The translations under genes were made by a program, and so were the position numbers. The notes below the pieces were generated by a model. The model was given only the letters and a program-made list of their open reading frames with translations, had not been told where the DNA came from and did not search any database. This document shows, piece by piece, positions 23,701 through 47,800 of a stretch of 64,000 bases of DNA. This DNA comes from Chrysopilus asiliformis (taxonomy: Eukaryota > Arthropoda > Insecta > Diptera > Rhagionidae), in the NCBI GenBank assembly GCA_964034945.1, contig OZ035960.1, positions 116,725,824 through 116,789,823 on the forward strand, in the 5' to 3' direction. Each line of letters opens with the position of its first letter. Position 1 is the first letter of the stretch.

Positions 23701-25561
23701 CCCCAAATAAATCGAAATGGGATAGGGATGGTTCCTGGTGCAGCTTCTATTGTTTTTTTTTAAATCGTGGAGTAACGTTGTTTGTTAATCTTTTAAGGAC
23801 AGATAAATTTACAAATGAATTCCAATTGGTCATAATTCCGAAATCGTAAGAAAATAATCTAAGCATAGTGGACATGAAAAGGTCATTCTACTCCTTAGTA
23901 AAATCATTATTAACACAATTTTCAAAACGTTTGGACATTCAGCACGGACGATTATAGAAAATGACATAAAAATAAATCAAATATCTGAGACACGGAATGA
24001 AAGAAAAACATCGAACGACATTCTACGACTTTGGAAGAGCAAAAAAAAATCTTGTTGCACGCAGAAAATCGTAAGACAAGAACCAGCTTCAGGTTGACTG
24101 GACTGAAATTCCAGAAGACTTCTTCTTTGTACCTTCTCTGAATATATCGGCCCTGAGGGAATCAATCTTATCATTTCCGACAAATACTAGAACTACGAAT
24201 CGCCCGTAATTACGGCAATGTAGTCCTTTTTAAATGCAGCACTTGGTCTTTGTTCGTTTTTGATTGATCCAATGCTTTCCCCCGCGCTTGGCTTTTATGG
24301 GGTTGGGGCGGATAAGAGCGCCATCGTCATCAGCTAGAGAAGGTTTAACTTCCATCGATAAATGTTGATTGTCTATGGAAATGTTGATTTTGTTGGCACC
24401 GGAATATGGACGGAAACGAAAGCAATTGAAATCAATTATCGAATAATAAAAACGCGCGGGGGTGTGTCAATTAAAAATAGATTTGAATTAGTTTTGCCCC
24501 GTTTCAAGTAAGTAAAACGTTTTTCAGTGGGACCTTGTTTTGCAAGCAATTTTGGTAGTCATTTAACATTTGAAATAACTGCGCAAATGTGCAATCAAGT
24601 CGAAAACGGCTTTTGTGATTATTTACAATGTGCAGCCCCCCAAAAAAAAGATGACACTTTCGTTGCCCGCTACCGCCTGCAGCGCGACAATTGGATCGTA
24701 GCAAGGTCACATTTGTTTTGATTACTAATTCAAAATTGGAGCATAATTTCTGCCGAATTTTATTTTATACGACTATCTGCCAAATTTTATTTTGAAGTTC
24801 ATCATTCGTCAAAGGATCTTTAGAGTTTTTGCTGAGTTTCGGGAGGGCGTACACAAAAGGCCAATGACACTGCCACATTTGTCCATAAACCATGACGGGC
24901 TTAAAACCTTAATAAATAAATTTCAAAAGACCAATGAGATTACGAAATTTACTCACATTTTAGTGAAGATACGCAAATAAACGAATGAGAAAATTTTAAA
25001 CTCTTCTCCGCACTGGAACGATTTGTTATTGAAATCAATTCAGAATTGATTTGGAAAATTTCACTCTCGGCTCGAGAATATCGCGGATCTGTTCACCATT
25101 AACACGGAAACATATCAATTATCGAGAAGAAAACCATCTAAAAACTCGCAACAAATTCTACTGACGAAACTGATTGAAGGCGAATGCAAAGATGTGTCAA
25201 ACTTGTGAGACCCAGCGAAATTTCCGTTATCAGTAACACGTCTGTCGTCTGTCTTCAATTGGAAAGTTCACAAAAATCGATTTGTGTCAGGCAAAACAAA
25301 TCTTAAATGGTAATATCATTTTTAATTTTACGAATTTTAAGATTTTCAAAAGTTTTACTATAGGAGTTTTCCATTGGTGTTGGAGTAGCGGGAATAGAAT
25401 TCAATTAGACAGTTTCGCAAATTCCCTGAATTGATGCTGTTTTAAAAATCAACTTCCTTGTTATCGAAATCTACTACACTCGGCCCATTCCATAGTGTCA
25501 ACTCAACCCTGATGGCAACTCGATTTTCGGCGGCCATTCCTATTCCTTTCTCGTGTGCGAA
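17714..25561. other. Intergenic region upstream of Zn72D
   Basis: About 7.8 kb with no supported gene. It holds the MITE at 18381-18633 and weak reading frames that look accidental, including a 153-codon frame at 22792-23253 and a 113-codon minus frame at 23365-23706. The last 100 bases before 25562 are GC-richer (cggcccattcc, ggcaactcgattttcggcgg) and are probably the Zn72D promoter and 5' UTR. Confidence 0.5.
18381..18633. mobile_element. MITE with long perfect terminal inverted repeats
   Basis: About 250 bp. The left end, agctcgatccagactacacg then atgtacggggtacgag, is repeated as an exact reverse complement at the right end (ctcgtaccccgtacatcgtg, tagtctggatcgagct), giving TIRs of at least 36 bp. 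Both sides are flanked by TTA (ccTTA|agctcg and cgagct|TTAgaa), consistent with a 3-bp target-site duplication. A TTA duplication is typical of PIF/Harbinger-type elements, so a non-autonomous Harbinger derivative is my inference. The perfect ends suggest a fairly recent insertion. Confidence 0.8.
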
Positions 25562-35643
<10,082 letters not shown>

Positions 35644-35723
35644 TCGTAAAAAGGGACAACAAAATAAAAAAGGAATAATATAAAAAAAATAACATAAAAA
35701 GAGTATTTACACATTTGCTGTTA

Positions 35724-35729
35724 AATAAA
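35724..35729 (+). terminator. Zn72D polyadenylation signal candidate
   Basis: AATAAA about 80 bases past the Zn72D stop. Further AATAAA copies occur downstream (about 35983 and 36031), so several ends are possible. Confidence 0.4.
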
Positions 35730-36416
35730 ATCACAAGAAAAAATATTAAAATTATTAAAATATGAATTTGTAGAGATATTATATCCCAATTAAACAAGTT
35801 TAAAAAAATATATGTTTGTGAGAAAAGAGATTCAGTAAAAACTGGAAAATTTACTACGCAAACACAAACAGAAAACAACTTTTCATCAACTTGCTGATTG
35901 ATAAACATTTTGAACTTTTAACTGACGAATATATTCTTGAAAGATTTATAAACATTTGATGATTACAGACAGTAAATCGAACAATAAAGCGATGTTATTG
36001 TTTTTTAAACAAAAAAAATAGTGAATCCAAATAAAATTTTAATCGCAACTATTTACCACCATTTAAAAATATAATATTAAATCATTTAAAAAATAATGTA
36101 AAAGGAAAACAATTAAAACAAATATGAAATGAAATACGATGAAAAAGAATTTATGCAGAAGTATTGTGTATTTTTATTTCACATCTAGAAAATAAAGTAT
36201 TCAAATTAAAAAAAAATCTGTTTTTCATTCTGTAAAATGGTCTGTAGCTGTAGCAGACGCTGGGATATAGATTTAAAAGTGAGATTTTAAAAAAATTGCT
36301 TGATTTTGGGACATTTCCTGGGAAAACATGCGCGCTAGATGAAACGAAATAAAAGCCAATATGTTTTAAGTAAAAACTTTTTTTATTTTCTTTTGAACAT
36401 TTTATTCGTATCACAG

Positions 36417-36422
36417 TTTATT
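36417..36422 (-). terminator. Polyadenylation signal of the Ly6-type gene
   Basis: AATAAA on the minus strand, only 20 bases past the stop codon of the Ly6-type gene. This implies a very short 3' UTR if used. Confidence 0.4.
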
Positions 36423-36441
36423 CTTGATTTCTGTTACAAAG

Positions 36442-39400
36442 TTATATAATAATTTTTGGCACATGGAAGAATACTTTGGAAATTATCGTTAAAAAGGTAA
36501 GAGCAGGAAAACTTACTGCCTGCATTGAGCCACTTTTGGCACTCGATTTAGGAGCGATGTTCTCCCCTAGTTTGGTCATATTCAAGACATTTTGCGTGAC
36601 TGGATCAGTTGTAAAAGTCGTTGAAACTATGATCCTTGGGTTTGTTTTCGGTATTGTTGAACGATCAATTGATTCTGTACCTTCGGTATACAAATCTATC
36701 TTTCCCTCGGGTTTTATCTCGATGGTTTCAAGAAGGGTTTTATCGTGCTCAGAATCATCTTCGGAATCTGTTTCACCAAAACCGGACATTATATCTAGAT
36801 CAGCGTAGTCTTCGTCATCAGTTTCGAGCGGAGGAATGGCTTCTATGTGATGTTGTGGGATTTTTGATTGCTTTAAAACTTCCAGCTCGGATTTTCCGTT
36901 ACAGAGCTCAAAAGTGCAATAACAATATGTTACATCATTTGCTGTTAAACAGTCATCAAAACTATTTCTGTCGCAGCCTCTTGTTGCATTGTTTCCTGAA
37001 AGGATTGTGAATATTTTAATTAAATAATATTTTTTACGCTTTTCCGAATATCTCCCTCTAGAAATGACTAAAATTTGCAACAATTCTTTGAATATGTGGT
37101 CACAGCTTACATTTTGCGGTCTCTTTTGTTACCAATGGTATATTGATACACATTTTACTTGAATTAAAACGCTAAAATACAACCAGTTTTAAATATTTTA
37201 AAGTCCAACGAAACTTGACAAATTGTTTTCAACTTAAATTATTTAAGTCCCAGTATTTCTTTGGTTTAAGTGGACAAAGCATAACTGATTTTTTTTAAGA
37301 ACAGTTGGTGCAAACTTCATTTTCCCGAAAGTATTTAACCCAAAAAGTATTAAACTTTAATGATATCGTAGGCTATTTTCATTATAAAAATATATATATA
37401 ATGAAATAAATATTACCCTGTATTTGTGTAATGCATCCTGGATAGTCGTCCGGGCATTCAATTATAAATCTTGATTTTTCCTCCTTAACTGTAATTTTAT
37501 CGAATTCATCACACATTAAAGTTGTCCGATGCTGTTTCTGTTGCTGTGGCAGAGCTGAAAATTCTCCACCACCACATGCGTAACACTTGAGAGCCTCCGA
37601 ATGATTTATAACTGAAAATAAAATGCAATTATCGATTTATTGATCTTATAAAAATCCACTAAAATCCAAATTAAAGTTTCGTTTTTATTGGATTTGTCAG
37701 ACTTTTGTGAAATTTATCGTTGATTTTCGTGTCGTTCATGTGCAAAGGTAATAGCAGCATGGAATTCTAGTAAGACACTACCTAGCTGATAAATGGACAC
37801 TAGTTGGGCTGGATTATCCTCATTACCTTCCCTTTCTCGCTGTTGCCTCTGCCCTGGAACCAGAAAATTGTGTTCTACCGACCAAATTGAACACATCTGG
37901 ATTGTCCAAGCCAGATAAAAATATCGTCGTTGTTGCCATCACCATCGATTCCGTTCAGGTGTAGCTGAGAAATTGAGGACTAGATGTGGGATGGGGATGA
38001 ATTTTGGACTTGTTTTGCCTTTATCAGCGTTTTTCTAGCACCATGTTCTCATGTGTTCCAAAAGTTGTCTTTAATATGGTGAGATAGATTAAATGAGGCG
38101 ATAAATTTTAGAAAACATGTTCTCGATGGCAGATAAGAGACACACAAATTGTGACCATCACTATACGATACGATGATAAATACGTGAACATCAAATCGAT
38201 GTCTGGGCGAAGAAAATGTTAACCAGTGGATCCCGGAATTAAAAAAAAAATAATTCAAATATCCAGGTGGGTATCTTTTATACCTTGAACTATCAAATTT
38301 GTTGACTTGATGTTGTAACTTAATTGGTTTTTGGATTTTCTATGCCATCTTCCCGTTTATACAAGCAAAGTGCAGGTATTTTGTAAAAGACTAAATCATA
38401 AAGACGGTCTTCCGGTTTTTTTTCTTGTACGCCTTTCAGCACACAATAATTTTATTATCAAGAAAAAATTTCTCATGGACCTGGTAAATTGTTATTCGTC
38501 TGTTGTTTCTATATCAGTTTGGAAATTATATATCTATTATTGTGAGACTAAGATTTCCCCAAAATTAATTTTTTTTATCTAAATGTTATATCTGTCGTCT
38601 GTAATATAAAGAAAAAAAAAACATTTTAGGTGAAATATCTTGGCAGAGACATTCTAAACATTTTTATTGCTTGTTTTTTTTTCGAATGGAGTTAACAGAT
38701 TTTTAGTTGTCGCAATGACTTTTATTTAGGAATTTTCTAATAACACACGTCAGTTTCAACATTTACCTCCAAATCTTGAACAGAGCAACAAAATGTTAAT
38801 TTGTTGTAATTTCGCGGATGTGATGAGAAAATAAACACTTGAATTATTTTTATATTGTTTTTAATCGGAAACGAACACGAAACATGAGCAATTTTTAAAC
38901 ATAAATTTTGTTAAACATGAGTTTAAACTTTAAACTGATAGTTTCTTATGGTTTTTTATCAGTTTGAACTCATTTTTAACAAAACCTGTGTTTAAAAACA
39001 ACTATGAAAAAGCGCCGATGTATTTTATTACTATTCTTTGTGATGTTACAAATTTTCCAATTATATAAGCTTCTTTTGAACAAATTAAAAAAACGTTCAT
39101 AAACTTAAAATAATAAAAAAACCATTAGTAAAATACCTCTAAAAATAAGTTTCTAGGTTTCATTCTGATTAATCTAATCGAAAATGCGGTTTTTTTTCGC
39201 CATTTTTCCAACAGCAAAACCTTTTTTTTGCAAAACTTCCATAGATAACACTAAATAAAAATCAGTCATTAATTTAACTAAATCGAAAAACAAATTAATG
39301 CTGAGAGCTAATAAACAAATTCAGTGATTTTATTTAAAACTTCTTTTAGCAACTAAGATAAATGATGGGGCTTTGTTTTTTTTTTAATTAAAATTTTCTT

Positions 39401-41866
39401 TTAATTGGACACATTTTCCATTCATTGATTCTTCTTGCGGTTTTGCAGGTGCACAAAAGAAAAAAAATCAAAGATGTTAAAAAACATTAGCTGATGGAAT
39501 TTATCTTCCAACTCTTTTGAAAAGTCGTTCTTTTAATGGGAAACAAAAAGTTTACAAACTGCTAAATCTTATCTTAACGAGCAAAGAGGCTCGGCTCATT
39601 CTGATCTTACGGTGGTTAAATGTTTTCGTGAGTGTCCATTGGAATGTATATTTTAATGCAGTTGATTTTTTCCTTTGAAAATGTCTTAAATCCAATGCCA
39701 ATTAAATCCCATAAAACCAGTTTTTTTTTATAATTTTTTGGTGGCTTTTGTTTTGAATTCTGAAGATGGATACATTTTCTTGCGTTAAACTTTCTTTGCT
39801 AACGCAATTGGAGGTCTTGACAAGGGACTTTGATCCTAAATTGTTTAACAAATTAAGAATTTCTTTGTGATAATTGATTTGTTGTTTAGAGTTTAAATTT
39901 AAAAAGATATTGATCAGTACAATCTTTAGATTTATCAACAGTTTTTGGGTGACGGATGGCGATTTTTATAAAGCGAGCTCACACATGGGAAAGTTTTTTT
40001 TATTATTTTCACATAAAAAAACATTGAACCGGCACTTGAAACTCGAATTGAACTATTGGTCATTGGCATCGAACGACGGGGATTCGATTGAAAAATCATA
40101 GAAGCATCATATTGTAAAGAAATGTTTATGATGTGATGGTGATGATGGCATCGGAAATGAATTCTAGACTCGAAAATGACTTCAGCGAATTCGATTCTTC
40201 TGGCAGCGTTTTTAATTGGAAACTTGAACGAGTAATCGCCGTATTAATGGCGGTAGATACATGTGTGCCTAACTCTGATCTCCATTCATTACAATTATAG
40301 TCAAAATCATAACTTTATTCCACATTAATGAATTGTATAAAAACGAATGGAAAAAGTTTCCATAGATTAATTTATATCGTCTAAGAGGGATGAGAACATC
40401 AGTAATGGGATTTCCCAAAACTGGCCAATATTTTTCAGCGAACTTTTTGGTTTTTTTTTATGTTTTTTCTAGACAACTTTATCCGGATTACGCTCAGAAA
40501 TAAATCCACGATTATTGCTGACAAATTTAATTAAGCTCCCGATTTCTCTTCATTCTCGAAAACGTTCAGATTTTTAGTCAGTGGTTCCGCTTGTTAAATT
40601 AGTCAACAGAATATTTTATGCTTTTAATCCTAGTGACGCTTTTGTAAAAAAAAAAACTTAACAGTTGTCCACAACATTACCAGAAGCAAGGGAAACATAA
40701 ATTATATTAATTATGTTCAAATTTAAATATATTTCAAATCCATTTAAGCATAAATTCGGCATCATTTTTTTAGTTAAAATATTGTCCACAAAAGGAAATT
40801 CAAATGATTTTTGTTGTAGCTATGTTAAAGAAAAAATTAAATTTTATCAGGAAAGTGATAAGGACAACAGCAAAAAATAATTTTAAAACTATCTAAAAGT
40901 CTGGCAAAAATAAAGAAAATCTATCATAGATTAGTACCTGGGATAAAAAAAAAATGTGTTGGAACATAAATTTGAACATAATTCGGTACTGGAACATTAA
41001 TTCGACATCAAATCTCGATAAAAACATGCGAGTTGATATAAATTTGGTGTAAAATATCTTGATAAACAAAAATGTTTTCATATAAATACTTAAATTTTTA
41101 AACGTGAATAATCACATAAGAAATATGGATTCGATTTTACTTTTGTTCGTATAAACGTAGTAAATAATAACTTTAAAAAATCCAATTTCTGAATTTTGTC
41201 GATTAAAAATATTTCTTGAAATTTATTCTAGGTATAAAAGGGTGTCGCAAGGCTAGTCCCAAACTGAATTTAGTTCTTATCAAAAAAAAATTTGATTACT
41301 TTGAAAATAATTAAAATGTTTTTAATGTTGACTAATTTTTTGCTATCTGAACCCAATCATAAATCGATATTTTCTATTACGTTAAACGGATAGAGTACAA
41401 GGTAAGTATTATTTGCTTGATTAACAGATAACTACAGATAACGTGAAAAATGTTGAGATAAAATATTTGACGCAAAACTTTGCAAATATAAAGACTCAGT
41501 TGATCAAAATATATGAGCTCAAATCTTCTATGATTTATGCAAGAATTTACTATTCATATTAAAACCTCACAACATGATTGCCTATTAATCAAAACTGTTG
41601 AATATATTAAGCATGATTTCCATGCTAATCTCACTTGTAAAAAGAAAAAAATAACAATAAATACTTTTAAATTAACTTTTTCCTCATCAGAAATAAAAAA
41701 CTTCCAACACAAGTAAACTGAAGTGATAAAAAAAAATATTTTCGATACCAAATCTAATTAAAAACACTCACTCAAGTAAAAAAGAATAATTGAAAAAAAC
41801 TTAATTTTTTTTATCGTTTTTACCTTTTAGGAAAAACAGCACCGTACCAATATACAGCCACTTCAT
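36442..41866 (-). CDS. Ly6/uPAR-type three-finger protein, probably GPI-anchored
   Basis: Secreted or cell-surface three-finger-fold protein. Three coding exons on the minus strand: 41866-41824, 37611-37417 and 36995-36442, with GT-AG junctions in phase 1 at both introns, giving 263 residues and stop. The first exon encodes a signal peptide (MKWLYIGTVLFFLK). The mature part starts near SEALKCYACGGGEF and has exactly ten cysteines in the Ly6 pattern, ending TYCYCTFELCNGK, the diagnostic C-C-LCN signature. A long Asp/Glu-rich spacer follows (PPLETDDEDYADLDIMSGFG and SEDDSEHD), then a Ser/Thr region, then a hydrophobic end (AVSFPALTFLTIISKVFFHV) without a charged cytoplasmic tail, as expected for a GPI signal. 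Sites NNAT and NMTK could be glycosylated. I cannot tell which fly Ly6 gene is its orthologue. A GTAAGT inside the last exon (near 36513) allows an alternative 3' splice form. Intron 1 is 4.2 kb. Confidence 0.85.
38889..39016. mobile_element. Foldback MITE, family B copy 2, in the Ly6-type intron 1
   Basis: Inverted arms 'tttttaaacataaattttgt' (38892 on) and 'acaaaacctgtgtttaaaaa' (38979-38998), with further pairing of 'aaactgata' and 'tatcagttt' close to the centre. The right end, 'gtgtttaaaaacaactatga', matches the right end of the element at 28096-28236 (gtgtttaaaaacgactatga). The left arm is more worn. It is the same family in a different gene, so dispersed and mobile. Confidence 0.6.
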
Positions 41867-44800
41867 ACTATTCGAATCTTGTTGTTTGTACAAAAATCAT
41901 TAATGTTAAAAAAAATAGACTTAGTTTCGAATTTATTTTTTAAACATCACTTATTTTAACACAATTCAATAATTTAAAAATTCTCGTTGCAGTTTAGAAA
42001 AATTAAAAGAATATTTGACTTTAAATTTTTTCTGCGCATTCGCCGCCACTTTTCTTAAAGTCAAAGACACATCCGCGTGGCTCAATGAAATTGCATCTGA
42101 TGCGACAATAAATTCGATCGGTCAAGAAGTGAATTCTCAAAGTAAGCTTTGAGAAAGTAAGCTTACGAGTTGATAAAATGTTCGCGTGCTAATCAAATCC
42201 CCACGTAAAAATTAATGTTGAACTCATATTTTAAGAGAATTTGCTTTTCTCCCCTTTAAAGAGAAATTTTGCTATTCGTTTTCAAGTAAAGTTTATACAT
42301 TTAGTTTGGCCAAAGATTATACTATAATCTGTGGTTTGGCCACAGTAGTCATTATTGTAAAACTTCCCACAATAGAAAAGGGTTTTAAAAAATTCAGATA
42401 AAAATTCAATTTTTCGGAAGCAAATTCGTTATTTGGAATTATTGACTATTCGGCAAAGAGGAATAAATTTAAATGCTGAACATTCTCTTCGAATGATAAA
42501 AATTTGTAAAAGTATTTTCCTAAAGAAGGTTTTCTCTTTTTCCGTTGGAATAATTTATTGCATGAAAAGCGTTTATAAAAGTTTTTTAGAACCTTAAGTT
42601 TTGCCGTAAAAATCCTTTAGCATCTCACCATAATCAATCAAAGTCGAAATTCCATTTTCCATAGTGATATATCTTCTAAATACAAAGCGAGTAATAATCA
42701 AAATAATGAAAATATCGCAAAAATTGTGTTAGAAAATATGATATAAATCTAAGGACTAAAGATTTTTTTTTAATTTAGAAAACACGCAACATAATTTGAA
42801 AATCGTATGCTTCTGGAGCTTTTTTGTCGTTCGTTTCGTTCATACTTTTTGCATCTAATCATTTCCTATAGTTGATGATTATACATTATTATTATTTTAC
42901 AAGTGAAGCTAATTAATTTTCTTGAGAGTGGCGTGAATTTCGGCTTTAGGCTATGAGACAACAATTTTTTTTGAACAGTTTATGTTTAATCGGGAGAAGG
43001 CAAAAAGTGCCTTTTGCCATCAAAAGTTTTAAGAGTTTAAATTTTGCTCTGACTGAAAATCATTAGTCATAACAGATATATCACACATGTTGTTATGGTA
43101 TACATACTCGTATAAGATTTATAGATCCAAAATTTGGGTTCATAGATCTTTTTATCTAATCGCGTGTAAAGTTCATCTGGATACCCAACAAACTTCAAAA
43201 TAAATTTCTTTACTTTGTTTAAAAAAAGCTCACGGCATACAATTAAAGCCATTACAACAATTACATTGACATCGTTTTGTAAAGTGCTAAATCGTGTATT
43301 TTTGAACTTTTAGGATTGGAGAAGTCGATATAGCATAAAATATCAAAGTTATTTTTTGCATGATTTCCAAGAATGGGCAGGTTATAATGATAATTGAGAG
43401 ATTTCATGTCTAGTAGATGTTATTTTAACAAATTAATACATATTTTGTTTCGATTTATGAAAATATTTTCGGAATTTCCTCACGTCAACTAATCGCATCT
43501 TGATGATTTTATGTGACACACAATTTATTATTTTGTGTGATGTATACTCATCTTCGTCGGCTGAGAATTTAAATGTCGTATGTAACTTTCGTTGGTTTTG
43601 AGTGAATTGAGTTTAAAGTATCATAACTCTTTTTTCAGCGGACCGATTTTTTTCAAATTTAAATCGAATACAGAATTAGCATTTGTCTTTAAAGAAATTA
43701 AAAATGAATTGCACCAAATTTAAAAGCAGCTTTGAAAAACTCAGAAACTTATCCCAATTCAAAACTGGAAAAAATTACATACGACACTTAAATTCTCAGG
43801 CGACGTCTTGTGAACCATTAATTTAACATTTAACCTTGTTGGAGGTACTGACCCCCACCAGTTTCATATGCGCGTTCACCGAACCCTTTAACCCAAATAA
43901 GTACTTGCACTTTTTAATATCGAGGGGTTTACTCCAGTTAATTTAGAGAAATAAAATTCATGAAAGGTGATCTTTTTCTTACTTTTTTTCGCGATTTTTC
44001 ACTACATTCGTAAATTAAGTTTAGACTTAAGAAATTCTGAAATCTGAGAGCGAAAAATTGTTTACTACATCAGTAGCTAAACTGTCTGAAATTTAAAAAA
44101 AAAACGGTTACAAAAGCTATAAAAAATATATTAACGAATTTATCTCAAAAACGCCTTATCGTAAGGGAATTAAACTTTTATTAACTGCCGAATAATGGGC
44201 GGTCGCTGCTTATCGTCCAATTAAATTTAAGTAGACATTTAAAGGTAAGTCTTATTTTATAATTTCTTTTTGTTTCTCCGTTACAAGGGCAATTTCACTG
44301 GCGATAATCTCGATTCATTCCTATTTATCTAATTTATTAAGTCTTTAGTCTCAATAATATTATCAACTGAGGAGCATTTAAGTATCTAAATTGCTCCTTC
44401 ATATGACATCATTAGTGATACTTAAAATATCATCAGTCATGCATCATTAAAATATCGTTTCATACCTTTCCCATTTTATTTTTCTTTACCTTTTTTCAAG
44501 AATTTCACTTGATGGTATTAGCCGGCCTCTTTAAAGAAGGATGATTCATTTGTATCTTTTAATTCTTTTTCTTCGTTGAAAATTTGGTGAGTTTAAGGTA
44601 AGAAAATGATAGTTGTAAAGGTAACGTGTCATTGGGACATCATTACTTCGGTGAATTGTTAGCGATCTGAAAATGAGAATTTAGAAAAGTAGAATTAAAC
44701 CGGTCTATACAACCAATATCTACAATCTTCTAGTGTGAACGATAGAAATTGCCGAACGAAAAAATTCATAACAGCCATCACTATGGATCTAAGATTAAAC

Positions 44801-47800
44801 TCGCATTTATTGAGCGCTTTTATTAACAGGTGTAAATATATCAATTGGCTATCAAAAGAGTTCTTTCATTTTGTAAAAAATGGAGATTAATTGATCTGAA
44901 ATTAAAGATTTTGCGATAAAATATGATGAAGTTAATTACTTTTATGCTAATTTCGCCCCATCATGGATCAAGCAAATATTTTATGATGTATCAGATTTAA
45001 TCTTTGCAAATGATGTTTATAATAATGCCTAACCCTAATTTTTTCACAAAATTATTGCAAAATTTGAATAAAAATAATATTAAAGATTGCGAAATTTATG
45101 TGTTTTATTCTTATGTTTGGTGTGCTTGCTAATATATTGAGTTTTCGGATATAAATTTTCGTTATATCAGATTTACAAAAAAAAATAATAAATAGTTTTT
45201 AAGGCGCCAATATAATAGAAATAGAATATTTAGTGATATTGATTTTGCATGAATACATAAAACGATAAATAGTTAGAATAAACTGAATATTTAAAATGTT
45301 AATTTTTTCCACCAAAAAATGTCGTTGAATTTGGTTCAAATTTGAAGCACGTTTTTAAAAAACATATCAAAGTTTTTAAGCCATTTGCATATCAAGTACC
45401 AACATATTAATTAAACAAACATTATTCGGCACCAGAAAAAAGAATAAAAAAAACATTTACACTTCAAATATGAGCATTTCAAATTTTTCAACGCGTCGTG
45501 TAGCACCTGCCTTTTTCTAACAAAAGGTCATTATATGAACATGTACCCAAAGAAAGCACAATCTGTGGCTAAAGTGCGTAACGCCAGTATTTACACAAAA
45601 AACATCACATATTTTAGAAAAAAGAAGAACATATTTTAGAAGGTCAATTTTCTCAAAATCCACTTTGCATCTATGTATGCAATAACATTAATTGTGGTAG
45701 GCGCCTAGAGGTATAATATGTTTCATGTTTATGCTCTTGTAGTTAAACATGTGAGGAGTTTTAATTGCATGTTTTGTCGACATTTTCTTTGAGCCATAGA
45801 TAAACAAATGAATTTATTCCCAAGCCAAGGCACAGATGGTTAATAACATTCTTCAGGCAGTCATCAAACACGATGGTCAGTTATGCTCGATTCATGAAGG
45901 CAGGTACGTTGCAACTAATAAAAAAAACAGCTGATAATTGTGGATCATTAATCTTTATGAAAATGAAACAATTTCTTATAAAAAAAAGGGTAAATAGATA
46001 CCTTTATAGAGATATGATAGTACAGATATTTTTGTGAAAAATTACCACACATTAAAGGCCAGATTTTTTTAGGAGAAAGAACGGAAGCGATTTATTGTTC
46101 CTTTTTGTATAAATTGTTGGATTTTTAAAAAAAATGTCTTAATTGGTTATTTTAGGTTCACATAACAATAATAAGTTTGTTTGCGAAATCTTTGCTAGAA
46201 AATTCTTGTGTTCAAATAATTTTTTATTTGAATTTGATACAATATAATATATTTTCATGAAATACAATTCCAAGAATATCAACCTTTGTTAGCATCTTTC
46301 TGACAAAAACGAAAAAAATGAATAAATTGCCATAAGAGCTATTAATTTTTATATTAAGTAGAAAAAACTTTATTTTTCGTTCCTTCTTCGTTGAAAAAAA
46401 TAAATGAAGGGCTTTGTTTGCTTCCAGTTTAATTTTTAAACCCGACGAGGACAGATTTTAATCTAAAACGCTTCCAAAATATTCAGCAGCTTTGGAGGAA
46501 AAACCAGTTCACAGAAGATATAAAAGAAAACCCGAAAATCTTACGGATTTTTGTAACTAATCAATTAATTAAGAAGGCTTTTAAAACATTATGAATATAT
46601 GTTTCTACATTCGGCTAATGGATACAAAAATCATAAATTAAGTGTTGAACTTGATTTAAATTAATTAGTCCAACATGATCAACAGCAATGAATAAATTGT
46701 TTCGAATGAATTGTTTGAAATAAATTATTTCTAATGAATGCTTAAATGTGATTTTAAGAGTGGTATTTAGACTCCATTTTTGTAACATCGGGTGGGATTT
46801 AGGCAGGATTTTTTTTTTGCTGAAAGTTCTATGAGTATATTAAAAAAATCGGATGGAAATATCTATAATAAAACTACATTTATTTTTGAAAATTTGCAAA
46901 TGATAATAGAGAAGGTAACCCGTTTCTGAAAGCCTTCCATAAACCAAAAGATTTTTAGGCTTTCAAATAAATTTATGAACCAAATTTCGTATAAAACGAA
47001 TCATTCATAAATCCGGAGTCCTCTAAACTACAAAATTGAAAAATAATTTTATTTAGGTACCTACACTTGAAAATAGTTAAAATTTACAAAAAAAATTTAG
47101 CCGAAGGGAAAAACTCACCTACATTTTCCCAAGTCATAGCTTATATGTAAAATAAATGAACGAAATCAAGGCCCTTTGATAAAGTACAAAACAAATATTT
47201 TAGTACTCCTATGTAACTAATTAAAAATTCTTTTCATTAATTATTTTAATGGACTTTTGTTCTTTATCAAATATAAGGGGATTTAATGCGTAACAAAAAA
47301 CTATTTTTTTTTCAATTGCGGAAAAGTTTTCCACACATAGAGAATTGTTGCAAAACCAAATCGTATTTATGAAATTTTGAACAAGAATTAAAACCAATCT
47401 CAATTCCCATCGAAATGAATTTTATCTGTTGAATAATTCGCTCATGGAAACGGGAATTGCCAATTGGCGACTATTAATGGAATTTCATGAGGAGTATTTG
47501 AAGTGGCGCCAAACAAATTTAATCATCGTACCATGAACCGAAATATTTGATTGAAACTGAATTCATTTAATAACTTTTTAGATCAGGACTAAACCCAATT
47601 CACCCACCACCAACCCAAAATCACCAACCCTGCTAGAGTCCCTCTCTACAGTCTGTTCGATAGTTCCCACTGGTCCGAAATATTATCCCAGCCAATTCCA
47701 TTTTCGATTCCCTGTAGATATCAATCGTATAATATGCACATATCCCAGCGTCGTATATGAGAGTTGTTCAACGTGTCATGAAAATGTAAATATTTATTCA

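Larger units (their letters stand above)
35644..36441. other. Convergent spacer between Zn72D and the Ly6-type gene
   Basis: About 800 bases of AT-rich 3' UTR and spacer between two facing stop codons. I see no coding sequence. AATAAA hexamers on the plus strand (35724) and minus strand (36417-36422) would end the two transcripts without overlap. Confidence 0.6.

Noticed and set aside
23365..23706. 113-codon minus-strand frame in a GC-richer patch
   Set aside because: It reads as low-information sequence (RIQIPSATPEISGESTKSEG) with no family match I know. The patch looks more like a decayed repeat than an exon.
36476..37010. Plus-strand frames of 110 and 124 codons
   Set aside because: They lie opposite the cysteine-rich and acidic exon of the Ly6-type gene and are its shadows.
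45826..45906. Coding-like stretch AKAQMVNNILQAVIKHDGQL before a GTACGT donor
   Set aside because: Only about 34 codons are open and no upstream or downstream exon continues it; chance cannot be excluded.
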